Assembly (NCBI RefSeq): GCF_900302505.1
Contig: NZ_OMOJ01000012.1
Coordinates: 16,559-80,558 of the forward strand
DNA from: Pseudoprimorskyibacter insulae
GTDB taxonomy: Bacteria; Pseudomonadota; Alphaproteobacteria; Rhodobacterales; Rhodobacteraceae
Direction of reading: 5' to 3'
DNA: 64,000 bases
Of this stretch, positions 40,665-49,676 are shown in pieces. The notes below the pieces were generated by a model. The model did not search any database and was not told the DNA's origin. It was given only the letters and a program-made list of their open reading frames with translations. Both the position numbers and the translations under genes were made by a program. Positions within the stretch are counted from its first letter, which is position 1. Each line of letters begins with the position of its first letter.

Positions 40665-42431
40665 TTAGTTCGCGCTGGCCAACTGCTTGGGCAGTTTGAA
40701 GGTCCAGACGGTGCCACCTTGGTTCAGGTAGTTCACCTTCTTGGCAACTTCGCCGCCCCAAAGCGGAACCGCGCCGCCCCAGCCGGACACAACGGTCACA
40801 AACTGTTCGCCGTCCAGTTCGTAGGTCACAGGCTGGCCAACGATGCCCGAGCCGGTCTGGAACGACCACAGCTTTTCACCGGTTTCGTCATCCAGAGCGA
40901 TGAACTCGCCTTCGGGGGTGCCAAAGAACACCAGACCGCCAGCGGTGGTCATCACGCCGCCCCACAGCGGAGCGTCATTCTGATATTCCCACTTCACCGT
41001 GCCCGAATCCGGGTCGATGGCCTTGAGCGAACCGATGTGGCTTTCGAAGATCGGCTTGATGGTAAAGCCAGCACCCAGATAGGCCGCGCCCTTCTTGTAG
41101 GAAATCGGCTCGTTCCAGATGTCCATGCCCCATTCGTTCGACGGCACATAGAAGTTGCCGGTGCGCTGCGAGAAGGCCATCGGCATCCAGTTTTTGCCAC
41201 CCAGGAAGGACGGAACAGCAAAGACCATTTCGCCTTTGTCCGCTTCCAGCGGGTTGCCCGGACGGTTGTCTTCGACAAAGATCGGACGACCGTTTTCGTC
41301 GATGCCTTCCGCCCACGAAATGTCCGAAACGAACGGCGTGGCGCTGACGAATTTGCCGTCTTCGCGGTTCAGAACATAGAAGAAGCCGTTGCGGTCAGCC
41401 GTTGCAAAACGTTTGTTGCCGTCGCGGTCGTTGTAGGCCACCACTTCGTTCACACCGTCAAAGTCCCAGCCTTCGCGCGGGGTGGTCTGGAAGTGCCACT
41501 TGATTTCGCCCGTTGCGGGGTCGATGCCAAGACGCGATGCGGCATACAGGTTGTCGCCCGTGTTGCCATCGGTCGGCGTGCCAGCGTCGCGCAGGTGCGA
41601 GTTCCAAGGCGCGGGGTTGCCGGTGCCGAAGACAAGCGTATTGGTGTCGGCGTCGTAGGAGCCGCCCAGCCAGGTTGCGCCGCCGCCAGTTTTCCACATA
41701 TCGCCCGGCCAGGACGCGTTCAGCGTGCCGGTCATGGTGGATTCTTCGCCGTTCAGCGTGCCCATGTGACCTTCGATCACCGGACGGGTCCAAACCAGAT
41801 CGCCGGTTTCGGCGTTGCGGGCCTGTACTTCGCCAACGATCCCAAATTCACCACCCGAGTTGCCGGTGATAACAAGGCCATCAACGATCAGCGGGGCCGC
41901 GGTGTAGGAGTAGCCTTCTTTGTAGTTGGCAATCTTCTTGTTCCACTTGACGTCGCCGGTCTTCAGATCCAGCGCAACGATACGTGCGTCCAGCGTGCCA
42001 AAATAGATGTTGTCGCCATAGATCGCGCCGCCACGGTTGATAACGTCGCAGCAGGGCAGAATGCCTTCGGGCAGACGCGCATCGTACTGCCACAGCTCTT
42101 TGCCGGATTTCAGGTCGATGGCGTAGAGGCGCGAATACGAACCGGTCACATACATGACGCCGTCATGCACCAGCGGCTGGGTTTCCTGACCGCGCTGCTT
42201 TTCGCCGCCAAAGCTGAAGGCCCATGCCGGAACCAGGTTCGACACGTTGTCCTTGTTCAGCGTATCCATCGACGAGAAGCGCTGTAGGTCACGGCCCATG
42301 CCGTTCGTCAGAATGTCACCATGCGTGCTTGCGTCGTTCAGCAGATCTTGTTCCGTGACGCCAGCGGAGACACCGCCCGCCAGTCCAACGGCCATAATCG
42401 CCGCGACTGCGGCGGACATAAACCTGTTCAT
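40665..42431 (-). CDS. xoxF: Lanthanide-type PQQ methanol dehydrogenase XoxF
   Basis: A 588-residue periplasmic quinoprotein alcohol dehydrogenase with signal peptide ending near VSAG and eight Trp-docking propeller blades. PQQ-site features: adjacent cysteines Cys127-Cys128 (LPCCDV), Glu195 (NSGGEFG), Asn273 (GNPAPWN) and the catalytic Asp323 in EGWDFDG. Asp325, two residues later, is the extra carboxylate that distinguishes lanthanide-dependent XoxF from calcium-dependent MxaF, which has Ala there. It oxidises methanol to formaldehyde or formate and reduces a c-type cytochrome. AGGGAGG-like sequence precedes the ATG. The promoter region holds the cluster-wide TGCGACC-type motif. No mxaFI genes are seen. 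Confidence 0.95.
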   Translation of the reverse strand: MNRFMSAAVAAIMAVGLAGGVSAGVTEQDLLNDASTHGDILTNGMGRDLQRFSSMDTLNKDNVSNLVPAWAFSFGGEKQRGQETQPLVHDGVMYVTGSYSRLYAIDLKSGKELWQYDARLPEGILPCCDVINRGGAIYGDNIYFGTLDARIVALDLKTGDVKWNKKIANYKEGYSYTAAPLIVDGLVITGNSGGEFGIVGEVQARNAETGDLVWTRPVIEGHMGTLNGEESTMTGTLNASWPGDMWKTGGGATWLGGSYDADTNTLVFGTGNPAPWNSHLRDAGTPTDGNTGDNLYAASRLGIDPATGEIKWHFQTTPREGWDFDGVNEVVAYNDRDGNKRFATADRNGFFYVLNREDGKFVSATPFVSDISWAEGIDENGRPIFVEDNRPGNPLEADKGEMVFAVPSFLGGKNWMPMAFSQRTGNFYVPSNEWGMDIWNEPISYKKGAAYLGAGFTIKPIFESHIGSLKAIDPDSGTVKWEYQNDAPLWGGVMTTAGGLVFFGTPEGEFIALDDETGEKLWSFQTGSGIVGQPVTYELDGEQFVTVVSGWGGAVPLWGGEVAKKVNYLNQGGTVWTFKLPKQLASAN

Positions 42432-42458
42432 GAGTTTTCCTCCCTAAAGAAGGCCCTT

Positions 42459-42607
42459 TGCGACCGTCATCTCGAAGGTCGCCGTTAAGCCGCAATCATG
42501 ATCGGAAAGCACCGCTTTTTCTGAAATTGGCCATTGGTCGTAAACGGGTTCCCGCAACCCTGTCCTTTGGTCGTAAGGCACATGCGACCCCCCGTGCTTT
42601 GGTCGTA
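42459..42607. promoter_or_regulatory. Operator half-sites between xoxF and importer genes
   Basis: Three direct copies of (A/T)TTGGTCGTA start at 42533, 42566 and 42598, spaced 33 and 32 bp, close to three helical turns each. Reverse-orientation half-sites TGCGACC occur at 42459 and 42583. The same sequence family appears in four other intergenic regions of the cluster. A binding site for the cluster regulator is inferred. Confidence 0.6.
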
Positions 42608-42658
42608 TTTCACAGGCATTTGCCGCGTCGTTATCCTTCTCACAAGGGAGGATCATTC

Positions 42659-43630
42659 ATGACCACGTTTTTCAAAGGGCTGGCTGTTGCTGCGGCGCTG
42701 CTGTCCACCGCCGCACAGGCCGAAGACCAACCGACGCTGAAGGCAGCGTTGCAGCTGTCCGGTACGGTTGCATGGGAAGTCGACACGATCAAACACAACG
42801 GCTTTGACACACAGGCGGGCTTTTCGCTCGATGTGATGGATGTCGCTGGCAGTTCTGCCGCGCGTGTGGCCTTGGCCGCCGGTGAGGTCGATATGATCGT
42901 CGCCGATTGGCTATGGGTTGCCAGCCAGCGCGCCGAGGGGCGGGATTACGTGTTTATCCCGTATTCCAAGGCGGTTGGCGGCATCTATGTGCCCAAGGAA
43001 AGCGCCGCGACATCGCTGTCGGATCTGGTCGGCGGCAAGATCGGCATCGCCGGTGGCCCGAATGAAAAAAGCTGGCTGATCTTCCGCGCCTATGCCCAGC
43101 AGCAGGCCGGTTTGGACATCGCCGCCGAAACCGAACAGGTGTTTGGCGCGCCGCCGCTGATTTTCAAATCTGCCCTATCGGGCGAGCTGACGGGCGCGAT
43201 CAATTTCTGGCACTTCGGGGCCAAGATGGAAGCGGCTGGAATGCGCCTGCTGATGTCCACCTCCGAGGCCGCCGTTGCGCTTGGCCTAAACCCCGATACG
43301 CCGCTTCTGGGCTATGTGGTGCGCGGTGATGTGATCGAACAGCACCCCGAAATCGTCGCGGGCATGGTCTCGGCCAGCCGTGCCGCCAAAGATCTTCTGG
43401 CCAGCGATTCCGCTGCGTGGGACCGTCTGCGTGATAAGATGAACGCCAAGACCGACGCCCAGTTTGAGGCCCTGAAAACCGGTTGGATCGAAGGCATTCC
43501 AGCCGCAGGCCCGGTGGCCGAAGAAGACGCGGCCAAGATGCTGGCGCTGATGGCCTCGCTTGCGGGCGAAGACTTGGTTGGCAAGGCATCGACCTTGCCC
43601 GACGGCACCTTCTACGTGCCGGGATCGTAA
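42659..43630 (+). CDS. ABC importer periplasmic binding protein (SsuA/NMT1-like)
   Basis: A 323-residue exported binding protein (signal peptide ending AAQAED) of the nitrate/sulfonate/thiamine-precursor type: DVMDVAGSSAARVALAAGEVDMIVADWLW, and GKIGIAGGPNEKSWLIFRAY for the ligand cleft. AAGGGAGG precedes the ATG; upstream open frame is non-coding promoter sequence. It is followed by its ATPase gene, while a matching permease is found only at 54.3 kb. The ligand is unknown; position opposite xoxF suggests something needed for methanol oxidation, such as a cofactor, metal chelate or one-carbon compound. Confidence 0.85.
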   Translation: MTTFFKGLAVAAALLSTAAQAEDQPTLKAALQLSGTVAWEVDTIKHNGFDTQAGFSLDVMDVAGSSAARVALAAGEVDMIVADWLWVASQRAEGRDYVFIPYSKAVGGIYVPKESAATSLSDLVGGKIGIAGGPNEKSWLIFRAYAQQQAGLDIAAETEQVFGAPPLIFKSALSGELTGAINFWHFGAKMEAAGMRLLMSTSEAAVALGLNPDTPLLGYVVRGDVIEQHPEIVAGMVSASRAAKDLLASDSAAWDRLRDKMNAKTDAQFEALKTGWIEGIPAAGPVAEEDAAKMLALMASLAGEDLVGKASTLPDGTFYVPGS

Positions 43631-43636
43631 CCGCCC

Positions 43637-44251
43637 TTGGCCGGGACGAACCCCATTTTGAAACTCACGCTCTCGGCGGTGCACGCCGGGGGCGTTCCCC
43701 TTATTGGGCCGGTGTCACTGTCGGTGGCGCAAGGGGAAACCGTGGCGCTGACAGGCCCTTCGGGTGTGGGAAAATCGACCCTATTGCGGGTGATTCTGGG
43801 CCTTCATGCGGGGTTTGACGGCACTCTGGACGCGCCCCCGAACATGGCCGCCGTCTTTCAGGAACCGGTTTTGATGCCGTGGCGGTCGGCGCTTGAAAAC
43901 CTCACACTGGCAACCCGGATCACACCGGAAGCCGCCCGCGACTGGCTAAATGCGGTCGGCCTTGGCGGGATGGAGGAGCATTTTCCCAAGCAGATGTCGC
44001 TGGGCCAGCAACGGCGTTTGTCACTGGCGCGCGGCTTTGCCACTTCACCGGATCTGCTGCTGATGGATGAGCCGTTTGTCTCGCTTGATCGGGATCTGGC
44101 GGACGAGATGATGAGCCTGTTCGAAACCCTGCGCCGCGATCATGCGACCACGACCATTCTGGTGACGCATGACCCGGCCGAGGCCGCGCGTTTGGCAACC
44201 CGGACGTTGCTGTTGAAAGGGCGCCCCGCGACATTGTCGGACGCGCCCTGA
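43637..44251 (+). CDS. ABC importer ATPase
   Basis: A 204-residue ABC ATPase of the SsuB/TauB/ThiZ type: Walker A GPSGVGKST near residue 42, Q-loop VFQEPVLMPW, signature MSLGQQRRLSLARG, Walker B LLLMDEPFVSLD, switch His VTHDPAEAA. It belongs with the binding protein 6 nt upstream and, by type, with the permease at 54322. No ATG fits: initiation is probably at TTG 43637 or TTG 43658, both with poor ribosome binding sites, which suggests low or coupled expression. It is convergent with a cytochrome gene. Confidence 0.85.
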   Translation: MAGTNPILKLTLSAVHAGGVPLIGPVSLSVAQGETVALTGPSGVGKSTLLRVILGLHAGFDGTLDAPPNMAAVFQEPVLMPWRSALENLTLATRITPEAARDWLNAVGLGGMEEHFPKQMSLGQQRRLSLARGFATSPDLLLMDEPFVSLDRDLADEMMSLFETLRRDHATTTILVTHDPAEAARLATRTLLLKGRPATLSDAP

Positions 44252-44255
44252 TCGG

Positions 44256-44642
44256 TCATTTGGTCAACGTGGCCAAGTAGCTGACGATGAAATCCTGAAC
44301 TGTCGGATCGGTGATGCCGACGTGGCGCATCTTGGTGCCCGGCACCAGCGCGTCGTTATCCTCCATCCAGGCGCGCAATGCGCCTTCGGTCCAGACAAAG
44401 CCGGCATCGGACAGCGCCTCCGAATAGGGGTAGCCATCGACCGTCCCAACCGCGCGGCCAAGCACCCCTTCTAGAATCGGGCCATAGCTGGCGCGGTCGG
44501 CATCGACGGAATGACAGCGATAGCATTCCTTGTGAAAGAAATCTTCGCCAGCCTGGGCTTTGATGGTGTCATATTCACCGGCAAAGCCAGCGCCCGCGAC
44601 AAGAGTTGAAATCAGGGAAAGCGCGAATGCATGGGCTTTCAT
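44256..44642 (-). CDS. Small class I c-type cytochrome
   Basis: A 128-residue periplasmic cytochrome with signal peptide ending GAGFAGEY and heme motif CYRCH near residue 41; a distal Met ligand is likely in VPGTKMRHVG. Such cytochromes accept electrons from quinoprotein dehydrogenases or from larger cytochromes and pass them to oxidase. AGGAGG precedes the ATG at 44642. An operator-like TACGAC-TTTG-GTCGCA lies about 105 bp upstream, linking its regulation to the methanol cluster. Confidence 0.88.
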   Translation of the reverse strand: MKAHAFALSLISTLVAGAGFAGEYDTIKAQAGEDFFHKECYRCHSVDADRASYGPILEGVLGRAVGTVDGYPYSEALSDAGFVWTEGALRAWMEDNDALVPGTKMRHVGITDPTVQDFIVSYLATLTK

Positions 44643-44713
44643 AGCTGCCTCCTTCGGCATTGTTGAATGCCCAGACAATGGCCCGCCGCGCGAATTAACT
44701 TGTTGATTTGGAT

Positions 44714-44741
44714 CAAAAAAAGGCCCCGACATTGGTCGGAG
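44714..44741 (-). terminator. Terminator after the Sel1-like gene
   Basis: On the minus strand GGCTCCGAC / GTCGGGGCC (one mismatch) with a short loop is followed by seven T. It separates the Sel1-like gene from the cytochrome gene downstream. Confidence 0.8.
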
Positions 44742-44745
44742 CCTT

Positions 44746-44761
44746 CCTACGACTTTGGTCG
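44746..44761. promoter_or_regulatory. Cluster operator upstream of cytochrome gene
   Basis: TACGAC-TTTG-GTCGCA, a near-perfect dyad of the cluster motif with a 4-bp spacer. Confidence 0.55.
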
Positions 44762-44770
44762 CATCCTGCC

Positions 44771-45340
44771 CTAGAACATGTTCATGTAACGCCATTCATC
44801 GGCGTCCGGCGTGACCTCATCCAGATCGTATTCGGCGGCCTGCAATCGCTTGGCCACATCCAGCCCGTCGGTGGCTGCCTCATCCACCATCCGGCGCCCT
44901 GCTTCTAGGTCGCGGGCCACGCCCCAGCCGCGCATCAGGTCCAGCCCGCGATTGAACTTGCCCACCGGGTCGCCTGCCTCTGCGGCGCGGCGGTTCCATT
45001 CTGTTGCGGCCTCAAGGTCTTGCGGGCCGCCCAACCCGTTGTCATCCAGTTGGCTCATCCAGGTCATCGTGCCGGTCCAGCCCGCGTTTGAGCAGTTGGA
45101 GAACAGCTCTCGCGCCAATTCGTGGCGGCCGGATTTCGTGACCAGATAGCCTTGGGAACACAGCACCATCGAGGTTTCGCCGTTGCGGATTTTGTCCATC
45201 ACGCCAGCCATCGACATTTCATGGGGGTTGAGCGTGCCGTTTTCGGTAATGTCGGTGTCCGGTCCCAGCTCCATCGCATCCCCAGCAAAAACGGGGGCTG
45301 CGAGCAGGGCAAATACTGCTCCGATGATTGAAATGCGCAT
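44771..45340 (-). CDS. Periplasmic Sel1-repeat-like protein
   Basis: A 189-residue exported protein (signal peptide ending PVFAGD). The C-terminal half contains Sel1-type helical repeats: AATEWNRRAAEAGDPVGKFN and LDLMRGWGVARDLEAGRRMV followed by DEAATDGLDVAKRLQAAEY. Two cysteines (VLCSQG, SNCSNAG) could form a disulfide. AGGAGG precedes the ATG at 45340. Sel1 proteins usually scaffold other proteins. It lies downstream of the ABC exporter genes but has its own operator-like site and terminator, so it may be transcribed alone. Confidence 0.8.
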   Translation of the reverse strand: MRISIIGAVFALLAAPVFAGDAMELGPDTDITENGTLNPHEMSMAGVMDKIRNGETSMVLCSQGYLVTKSGRHELARELFSNCSNAGWTGTMTWMSQLDDNGLGGPQDLEAATEWNRRAAEAGDPVGKFNRGLDLMRGWGVARDLEAGRRMVDEAATDGLDVAKRLQAAEYDLDEVTPDADEWRYMNMF

Positions 45341-45415
45341 GATGACTAATCCTCCTGTTGTGCAGGATGCCAGAGGCATGACACGTGACCAATTGGACGA
45401 AGGTGCCGGGGGATT

Positions 45416-45431
45416 TGCGACCAAAGTCGCA
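45416..45431. promoter_or_regulatory. Best copy of the cluster operator
   Basis: TGCGAC-CAAA-GTCGCA: 6-bp arms perfectly inverted around a 4-bp spacer, 76 bp upstream of the Sel1-like start and abutting the stop of the ABC permease gene. Confidence 0.6.
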
Positions 45432-46223
45432 TCAGGCTTTGCGCCCCACCAGTCGCTTGGCCGGATCATAGCCCCAAAGCGCGAACAGCATGAACGCGGC
45501 AAAGGCCCCGGCGGACACCAGCCACGCCATTGGGTTGGCTTGCAGGTATAGCGCGAAGCGGATGCTTTCGATCCCGTGGGTAAATGGGTTCGCGGCGCAG
45601 AGCAGATAGAGCAGCTCAGACGCTTCGGACATCTTCCAAAGCGGGTAAAGCGCGCTGGACAGGAAGAACATCGGGAAGATGACAAAATTCATCACCCCGG
45701 CGAAATTCTCAAGACTGCGGATGGTCGAAGACAGGGCAATGCCCAAAGCCCCCACCATCAGCGCCGTTAGCATCATCGCGGGCAGGGCGGCGATGTATCC
45801 AAGGATTGGGAAGGTCACACCATAAAGGGCCGCGATGACCAGAAAGGCATAGACTTGCAGCACAGAAATGACGCTGCCCGCAATCAGCTTGCACAGCAAC
45901 AACCACCAACGCGGCAAAGGGGCGGACAACAGCAACCGCATGGTGCCCATTTCCTGATCCATCACCAAGGTCAGCGACGATTGCATCCCGCTGAACAGCA
46001 GAACCATGCCGCACAAGCCGGGGACGATGTACGTCTCATAGGTGATGTAGGTTTCATAGGGCGGGATGATCGACAGGCCCAAAGCCGCGCGAAACCCCGC
46101 CGCAAAGACAAATAGCCAGATCAGAGGCCGCACCAGCGCAGATATCAGCCGCGCCCGCTGGCCGAAGAATCGCAGCGCTTCGCGGGTGCAGATGGCTTGC
46201 AGGGCGGTCAGGTAATGGGTCAT
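45432..46223 (-). CDS. ABC-2 type exporter permease
   Basis: A 263-residue ABC-2 permease with six hydrophobic segments (LIWLFVFAAGF, LCGMVLLFSGM, LLLCKLIAGSVISVLQVYAFL and others). It belongs to the group of exporters found with quinoprotein alcohol dehydrogenases (the ped region of Pseudomonas putida is the precedent I have in mind). Substrate unknown. It overlaps the ATPase gene by 4 nt (ATGA). Together with the ATPase, the 147-residue exported protein, the beta-propeller and the binding protein it forms one minus-strand operon. Confidence 0.85.
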   Translation of the reverse strand: MTHYLTALQAICTREALRFFGQRARLISALVRPLIWLFVFAAGFRAALGLSIIPPYETYITYETYIVPGLCGMVLLFSGMQSSLTLVMDQEMGTMRLLLSAPLPRWWLLLCKLIAGSVISVLQVYAFLVIAALYGVTFPILGYIAALPAMMLTALMVGALGIALSSTIRSLENFAGVMNFVIFPMFFLSSALYPLWKMSEASELLYLLCAANPFTHGIESIRFALYLQANPMAWLVSAGAFAAFMLFALWGYDPAKRLVGRKA

Positions 46224-46939
46224 TCGGCGCGGTCCTGTCCGGTGATCGACAGGAAATGCGCGGTCAGGTCCGGGCCTGTCTGGCTGGAGGTGCTGACTTC
46301 GCGGATTTTGCCTTGGTGCAGGATGACCAGCTGATCGCCCGGCAGCACTTCATCCGTCAAATGCGTAGCCCATAGCACGGACAGACCGTCTTCGCGGGCG
46401 AGTGTGTGAACGTGGTCCACGATGCTTTGGCGGGATTGCGCATCAAGGCCCACGGTCGGCTCATCCAGCAGTAAAACCTTGGGCCCGTGCATCAAGGCAC
46501 GGGCGATCTCTAGCCGCCTGCGGTGCCCACCGTTCAGCGCGCGAACCTTTTCGCCCCGTCGTTCAGCCATGCCCAACCGGTCAAGCGCGTCGTGGGCGGC
46601 CAGCCGCGCGGCTTTGCCGGTGATCCCGTGCAGACCGGCGAAGTAAAGCATGTTGCGCCAGACAGTCAGATCCAGATCCAAGGTCTGCTGTTGAAACACG
46701 ACGCCCATTTGCCCAAGCGCCACCAAAGGGGCCTGATCCATTCGGTGACCCGCGACACTGATCCAGCCCGATCGCGGGGTGAACAGACGGGTGATCAGGC
46801 CAAACAGCGTCGATTTTCCCGCGCCATTGGGGCCGAGCAACGCACAGAACCGACCCGGTTCAATCGCAAAACTGACCTCATCCAGTGCCCGTTTCTGGCC
46901 CCAGTCATGCGAGATCTGTTCTACGATCAATCCGGTCAT
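46220..46939 (-). CDS. ABC exporter ATPase
   Basis: A 239-residue ATPase: Walker A GPNGAGKST near residue 36, Q-loop VVFQQQTLDLD, a signature region altered to LNGGHRRRLEIARAL in place of LSGGQ, Walker B VLLLDEPTVGLD, switch His ATHLTDE. It is of the CcmA/DrrA-like exporter type and pairs with the overlapping ABC-2 permease. The LNGGH signature is a noted feature of the quinoprotein-associated subgroup. The start overlaps the stop of the preceding gene by 4 nt. Confidence 0.88.
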   Translation of the reverse strand: MTGLIVEQISHDWGQKRALDEVSFAIEPGRFCALLGPNGAGKSTLFGLITRLFTPRSGWISVAGHRMDQAPLVALGQMGVVFQQQTLDLDLTVWRNMLYFAGLHGITGKAARLAAHDALDRLGMAERRGEKVRALNGGHRRRLEIARALMHGPKVLLLDEPTVGLDAQSRQSIVDHVHTLAREDGLSVLWATHLTDEVLPGDQLVILHQGKIREVSTSSQTGPDLTAHFLSITGQDRAE

Positions 46940-47379
46940 TCGATGGTGATTTCTAGCCTTTGCAGATCGCCGCGCGATTGCGGGACGCGCAATTCATATC
47001 TGCCCGGTTTGATCGCGACAAACCCGATCTCCATTGTGCCCGCCTCATCAAACTCGACACTATCAAGCCCGAGCGGGCGGATTTCCAAACCTTCAATTAC
47101 GATCTCATCGATCCAGATGGCGCGGAAGAACCCCGATCCCTCAAGCGCCAGTTCTTGCGAGCCGTCGGCCTCAATCTCGATCTCGTAATAGGTGCCTGAC
47201 TTCAGGCGCAGCGGCGCATCGGCCAACGGCTGACCGGCAGATAGCAGGATCGGGGGCAGATCTTCGGAATTGGTGGCCGACAGCAGACCGGCCATGCCGA
47301 ATTTAGGTTCGTCATCGTCATCCGCGAAAGCGGGGGCGGCGCAAAGGCTGAGGGCGGCAATCAAGGGGATCAGGCGCAT
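46936..47379 (-). CDS. Exported protein of the quinoprotein-associated cluster
   Basis: A 147-residue periplasmic protein with signal peptide ending AFADDD. The body is beta-rich (YYEIEIEADGSQELAL, IVIEGLEIRPLGLDSVEF, YELRVPQSRGDLQRLEI), suggestive of a small beta-sandwich, possibly cupredoxin-like but without a recognisable copper-site Cys-His-Met set. AGGAG precedes the ATG at 47379. It is coupled to the ABC ATPase gene. Function unknown; such proteins recur beside the exporter and beta-propeller genes. Confidence 0.7.
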   Translation of the reverse strand: MRLIPLIAALSLCAAPAFADDDDEPKFGMAGLLSATNSEDLPPILLSAGQPLADAPLRLKSGTYYEIEIEADGSQELALEGSGFFRAIWIDEIVIEGLEIRPLGLDSVEFDEAGTMEIGFVAIKPGRYELRVPQSRGDLQRLEITIE

Positions 47380-47390
47380 GGGGTCTCCTG

Positions 47391-48347
47391 TTATGGACGC
47401 ATGGCCGCGCCCCATGGGAAACGACCGACTTTAATCGATTTGATGGCTTTGCGGCTGGCCACATCAATCACGGTGACATCGCCGCTGACGCCGTTTGTGG
47501 TGAACAATTGGCTGTGATCGGGGCTAAAGGCCATGTGCCAGACGCGGCGGCCTGTCAGGATATAATCCTGCACGGTCAGGCTATCGACATCGACAACGGC
47601 CACATGGTTCGATGGCCCAAGCGCGACAAAGGCGGTTTTCTGGTCCGGCGTCAGCTCAAAGCCCACGGGTTGGATCAAGTCGGGGTGCACGCCTTTGATC
47701 TCAAAGTGGATCTTTCCCTGTTCGACCTGATCGGCGGTCGAAAAGACCGAAATGGTCCCGCCGATTTCAGAACTGACCCACAGCTCAGTCCCGCCTTTGA
47801 CAAACTCCGCATGGCGGGGGCGGGAATCGACCAGCGAATTGGCATAGATTTCATGCGTCTCGGTGTCGATCCAATGGGCCATATTGGTCGTTTCCGAGGT
47901 GGTGATGACCGTCTTGCCATCAGGGGACACGGCCATGCCTTCGGGCTCAATCCCGACATTGATCTGCGCCACCACGCGGCGGGTTTCAACATCGACAACC
48001 GTGGTGACAGCGTCGTCTTCGTTGGCGATCCACAGATGTCGGTCATCGGGGGCCAACACGAACTGTTCCGGGTCTTCGCCCGACGGCAGATCGTTCAGGA
48101 TTTCGCCAGTGTTCGGGTCCATCACCTGCACCGCGTCGCTATCGCTGGCGCAGATATAGAGCCGCGAATAGTCAGCGTTGAAGGTGATCCCGCGCGGGCG
48201 TTCGCCGGTGGGAATGGTGCGAACAACCTCAAGCGTTTCGACGTCGATCACGCTCAGCGTGTCGTCCTTTTCGTTGCTGATCCAGATTTCACCGGCCAGG
48301 GTGGGGGCGGCCAGCAAGGTCAGGGCAAATGCGCCGATCAGTTTCAT
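47391..48347 (-). CDS. Periplasmic YVTN-type beta-propeller protein
   Basis: A 318-residue exported propeller (signal peptide ending PTLAGE). Seven or so YVTN-like repeats are evident: IWISNEKDDTLSVIDVETL, RLYICASDSDAVQVMDPNTG, HLWIANEDDAVTTVVDVETR, AFVALGPSNHVAVVDVDSL and LFTTNGVSGDVTVIDVASR. Similar proteins accompany PQQ-dependent alcohol oxidation clusters. It probably binds a partner protein or cofactor; no enzymatic motif is visible. It follows the binding-protein gene by 3 nt. Confidence 0.88.
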   Translation of the reverse strand: MKLIGAFALTLLAAPTLAGEIWISNEKDDTLSVIDVETLEVVRTIPTGERPRGITFNADYSRLYICASDSDAVQVMDPNTGEILNDLPSGEDPEQFVLAPDDRHLWIANEDDAVTTVVDVETRRVVAQINVGIEPEGMAVSPDGKTVITTSETTNMAHWIDTETHEIYANSLVDSRPRHAEFVKGGTELWVSSEIGGTISVFSTADQVEQGKIHFEIKGVHPDLIQPVGFELTPDQKTAFVALGPSNHVAVVDVDSLTVQDYILTGRRVWHMAFSPDHSQLFTTNGVSGDVTVIDVASRKAIKSIKVGRFPWGAAMRP

Positions 48348-48350
48348 AGG

Positions 48351-49529
48351 TTACTCTCCGAATGCGGTGCAGGCGCTTTCGGGCTGATCCAGCCCAAGCG
48401 AATCCAAAGGGTTGCGGGCATGTTCAAAGCCATCCAGCGGGGCGGCAGCAACCTGCGCGCGGGCATTGACCACCGGGATGGGTTGGCGCAATTGGCCGTT
48501 CCACGCGCGATAACTCAGGGCGCGGCCTTGAAAGGCGGCCAGCTCAAACGCGTCTGACAGGATATAGCTGCGCAAGGCGTCGGGGGTGGTTTGCCCGGTT
48601 CGGGTCACGGCCTCGCCAATGCTGCGCATCGCGGCCCAAGCGGCGTAGTCGCGCGGCCACATACGGCGGGCGGATTGGTCTTCGAACCGCGATTGCAATT
48701 GCGCCGCCCCCCATTGTTCCACCACCGGAGACCACGCTAAAGCCTGCAATCCGGTACTACCGATCACCGGGCGGGGCTCCCATGTGTTGTGTTCGATGTA
48801 GCGGGCGAAGTCATCATGCGCGTCGGCCACCAGAATCACGTCATGTTTCTTGAACCCTTGGGTGAACAGCGGCACCTCGGTCGCGGCGGCACGGCGTAGG
48901 TCGGTGTCAAAGGTCCATGCCTTGTCGGAAACGATCTTTAGCCCGAACTTGCGGGCAGATGTCCTGTACGCCTGGGCCAGCGCGGCATCTTCGGGGGTCG
49001 GGCCTTCGATCAGGGCGATTTTGCCCCAGCGTTTGGCCAACATCACCTGCATCAGCGCGTCGGCCTCCATGGCCAATTCGGGGCGGGCATGCAGCAGATT
49101 GGCTCGGCAATCGCCATCGCGCAGACGGGCATCTTGGGCGGTGACATTGAACAACAGCGCGCCTTGTGCCTCGGGCAGATCTGCCACCTGCAACAACGCG
49201 CCTGCGGGCATATCGAGGATCACCACGCGCGACGCGGCAAGCATTGTTCGGGCGGCATCAACCACATCGCCATCGGGCGGCAGGCTGACAACGTCCATGG
49301 TATAAGAGTGACCCAGAAACTGCCCGGTCGTCGCATTGTCCGACCGGCCAAGCGCGGCCCCGGCGATTCCGCGATCTTCGGGAATGGGATCAAGGTTCGA
49401 AAGTACAGGGCGCGGCGGTTCCTCCAGCCGCAAATAGCCGACATTCAACACCAGCCCATCTGCATGGACTGTCTGCGCAATGGTGAACAGCAAACCAACA
49501 AGGCACGCAGCCAGGCGCAGTTGTATCAT
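48351..49529 (-). CDS. Quinoprotein-associated periplasmic binding protein
   Basis: A 392-residue periplasmic protein of the branched-chain amino-acid-receptor fold (type I binding protein). Signal peptide ends VHADGL; the core contains GQFLGHSYTMDVVSLPPDGDVVDAAR, a GALLFNVTAQDARLRDGDCRAN segment and the C-terminal QLRQPIPVVNARAQVAAAP. It is one of the recurrent companions of PQQ alcohol dehydrogenase clusters and is first in the exporter operon, so it may sense or deliver a ligand rather than serve an importer. AAGGAGG precedes the ATG. Confidence 0.82.
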   Translation of the reverse strand: MIQLRLAACLVGLLFTIAQTVHADGLVLNVGYLRLEEPPRPVLSNLDPIPEDRGIAGAALGRSDNATTGQFLGHSYTMDVVSLPPDGDVVDAARTMLAASRVVILDMPAGALLQVADLPEAQGALLFNVTAQDARLRDGDCRANLLHARPELAMEADALMQVMLAKRWGKIALIEGPTPEDAALAQAYRTSARKFGLKIVSDKAWTFDTDLRRAAATEVPLFTQGFKKHDVILVADAHDDFARYIEHNTWEPRPVIGSTGLQALAWSPVVEQWGAAQLQSRFEDQSARRMWPRDYAAWAAMRSIGEAVTRTGQTTPDALRSYILSDAFELAAFQGRALSYRAWNGQLRQPIPVVNARAQVAAAPLDGFEHARNPLDSLGLDQPESACTAFGE

Positions 49530-49578
49530 GAATGTCCTCCTTCGCTTCAGCCTAGCCAGTCCCGCGCCGGTGCGGAAA

Positions 49579-49641
49579 TCCGACCAAGGTCTCATGAGGC
49601 GAGTGGCAATGGACCTTGGTCTAATTGCGACCAATGCAGTT
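49579..49641. promoter_or_regulatory. Operator-like sites in the pedF divergent promoter
   Basis: Three degenerate copies of the cluster motif: TCCGAC-CAAG-GTCTCA (49579-49594), ATGGAC-CTTG-GTCTAA (49609-49624) and TGCGAC-CAAT-GCAGTT (49626-49641), between the divergent binding-protein and cytochrome genes. Confidence 0.5.
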
Positions 49642-49676
49642 GCAGCGATACACCTTTTCAAAATTGGGAGGACCTG

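Noticed and set aside
40719..42287. 522-residue plus-strand frame opposite xoxF
   Set aside because: Shadow of xoxF; its composition is that of a reversed coding frame and it has no initiation signal.
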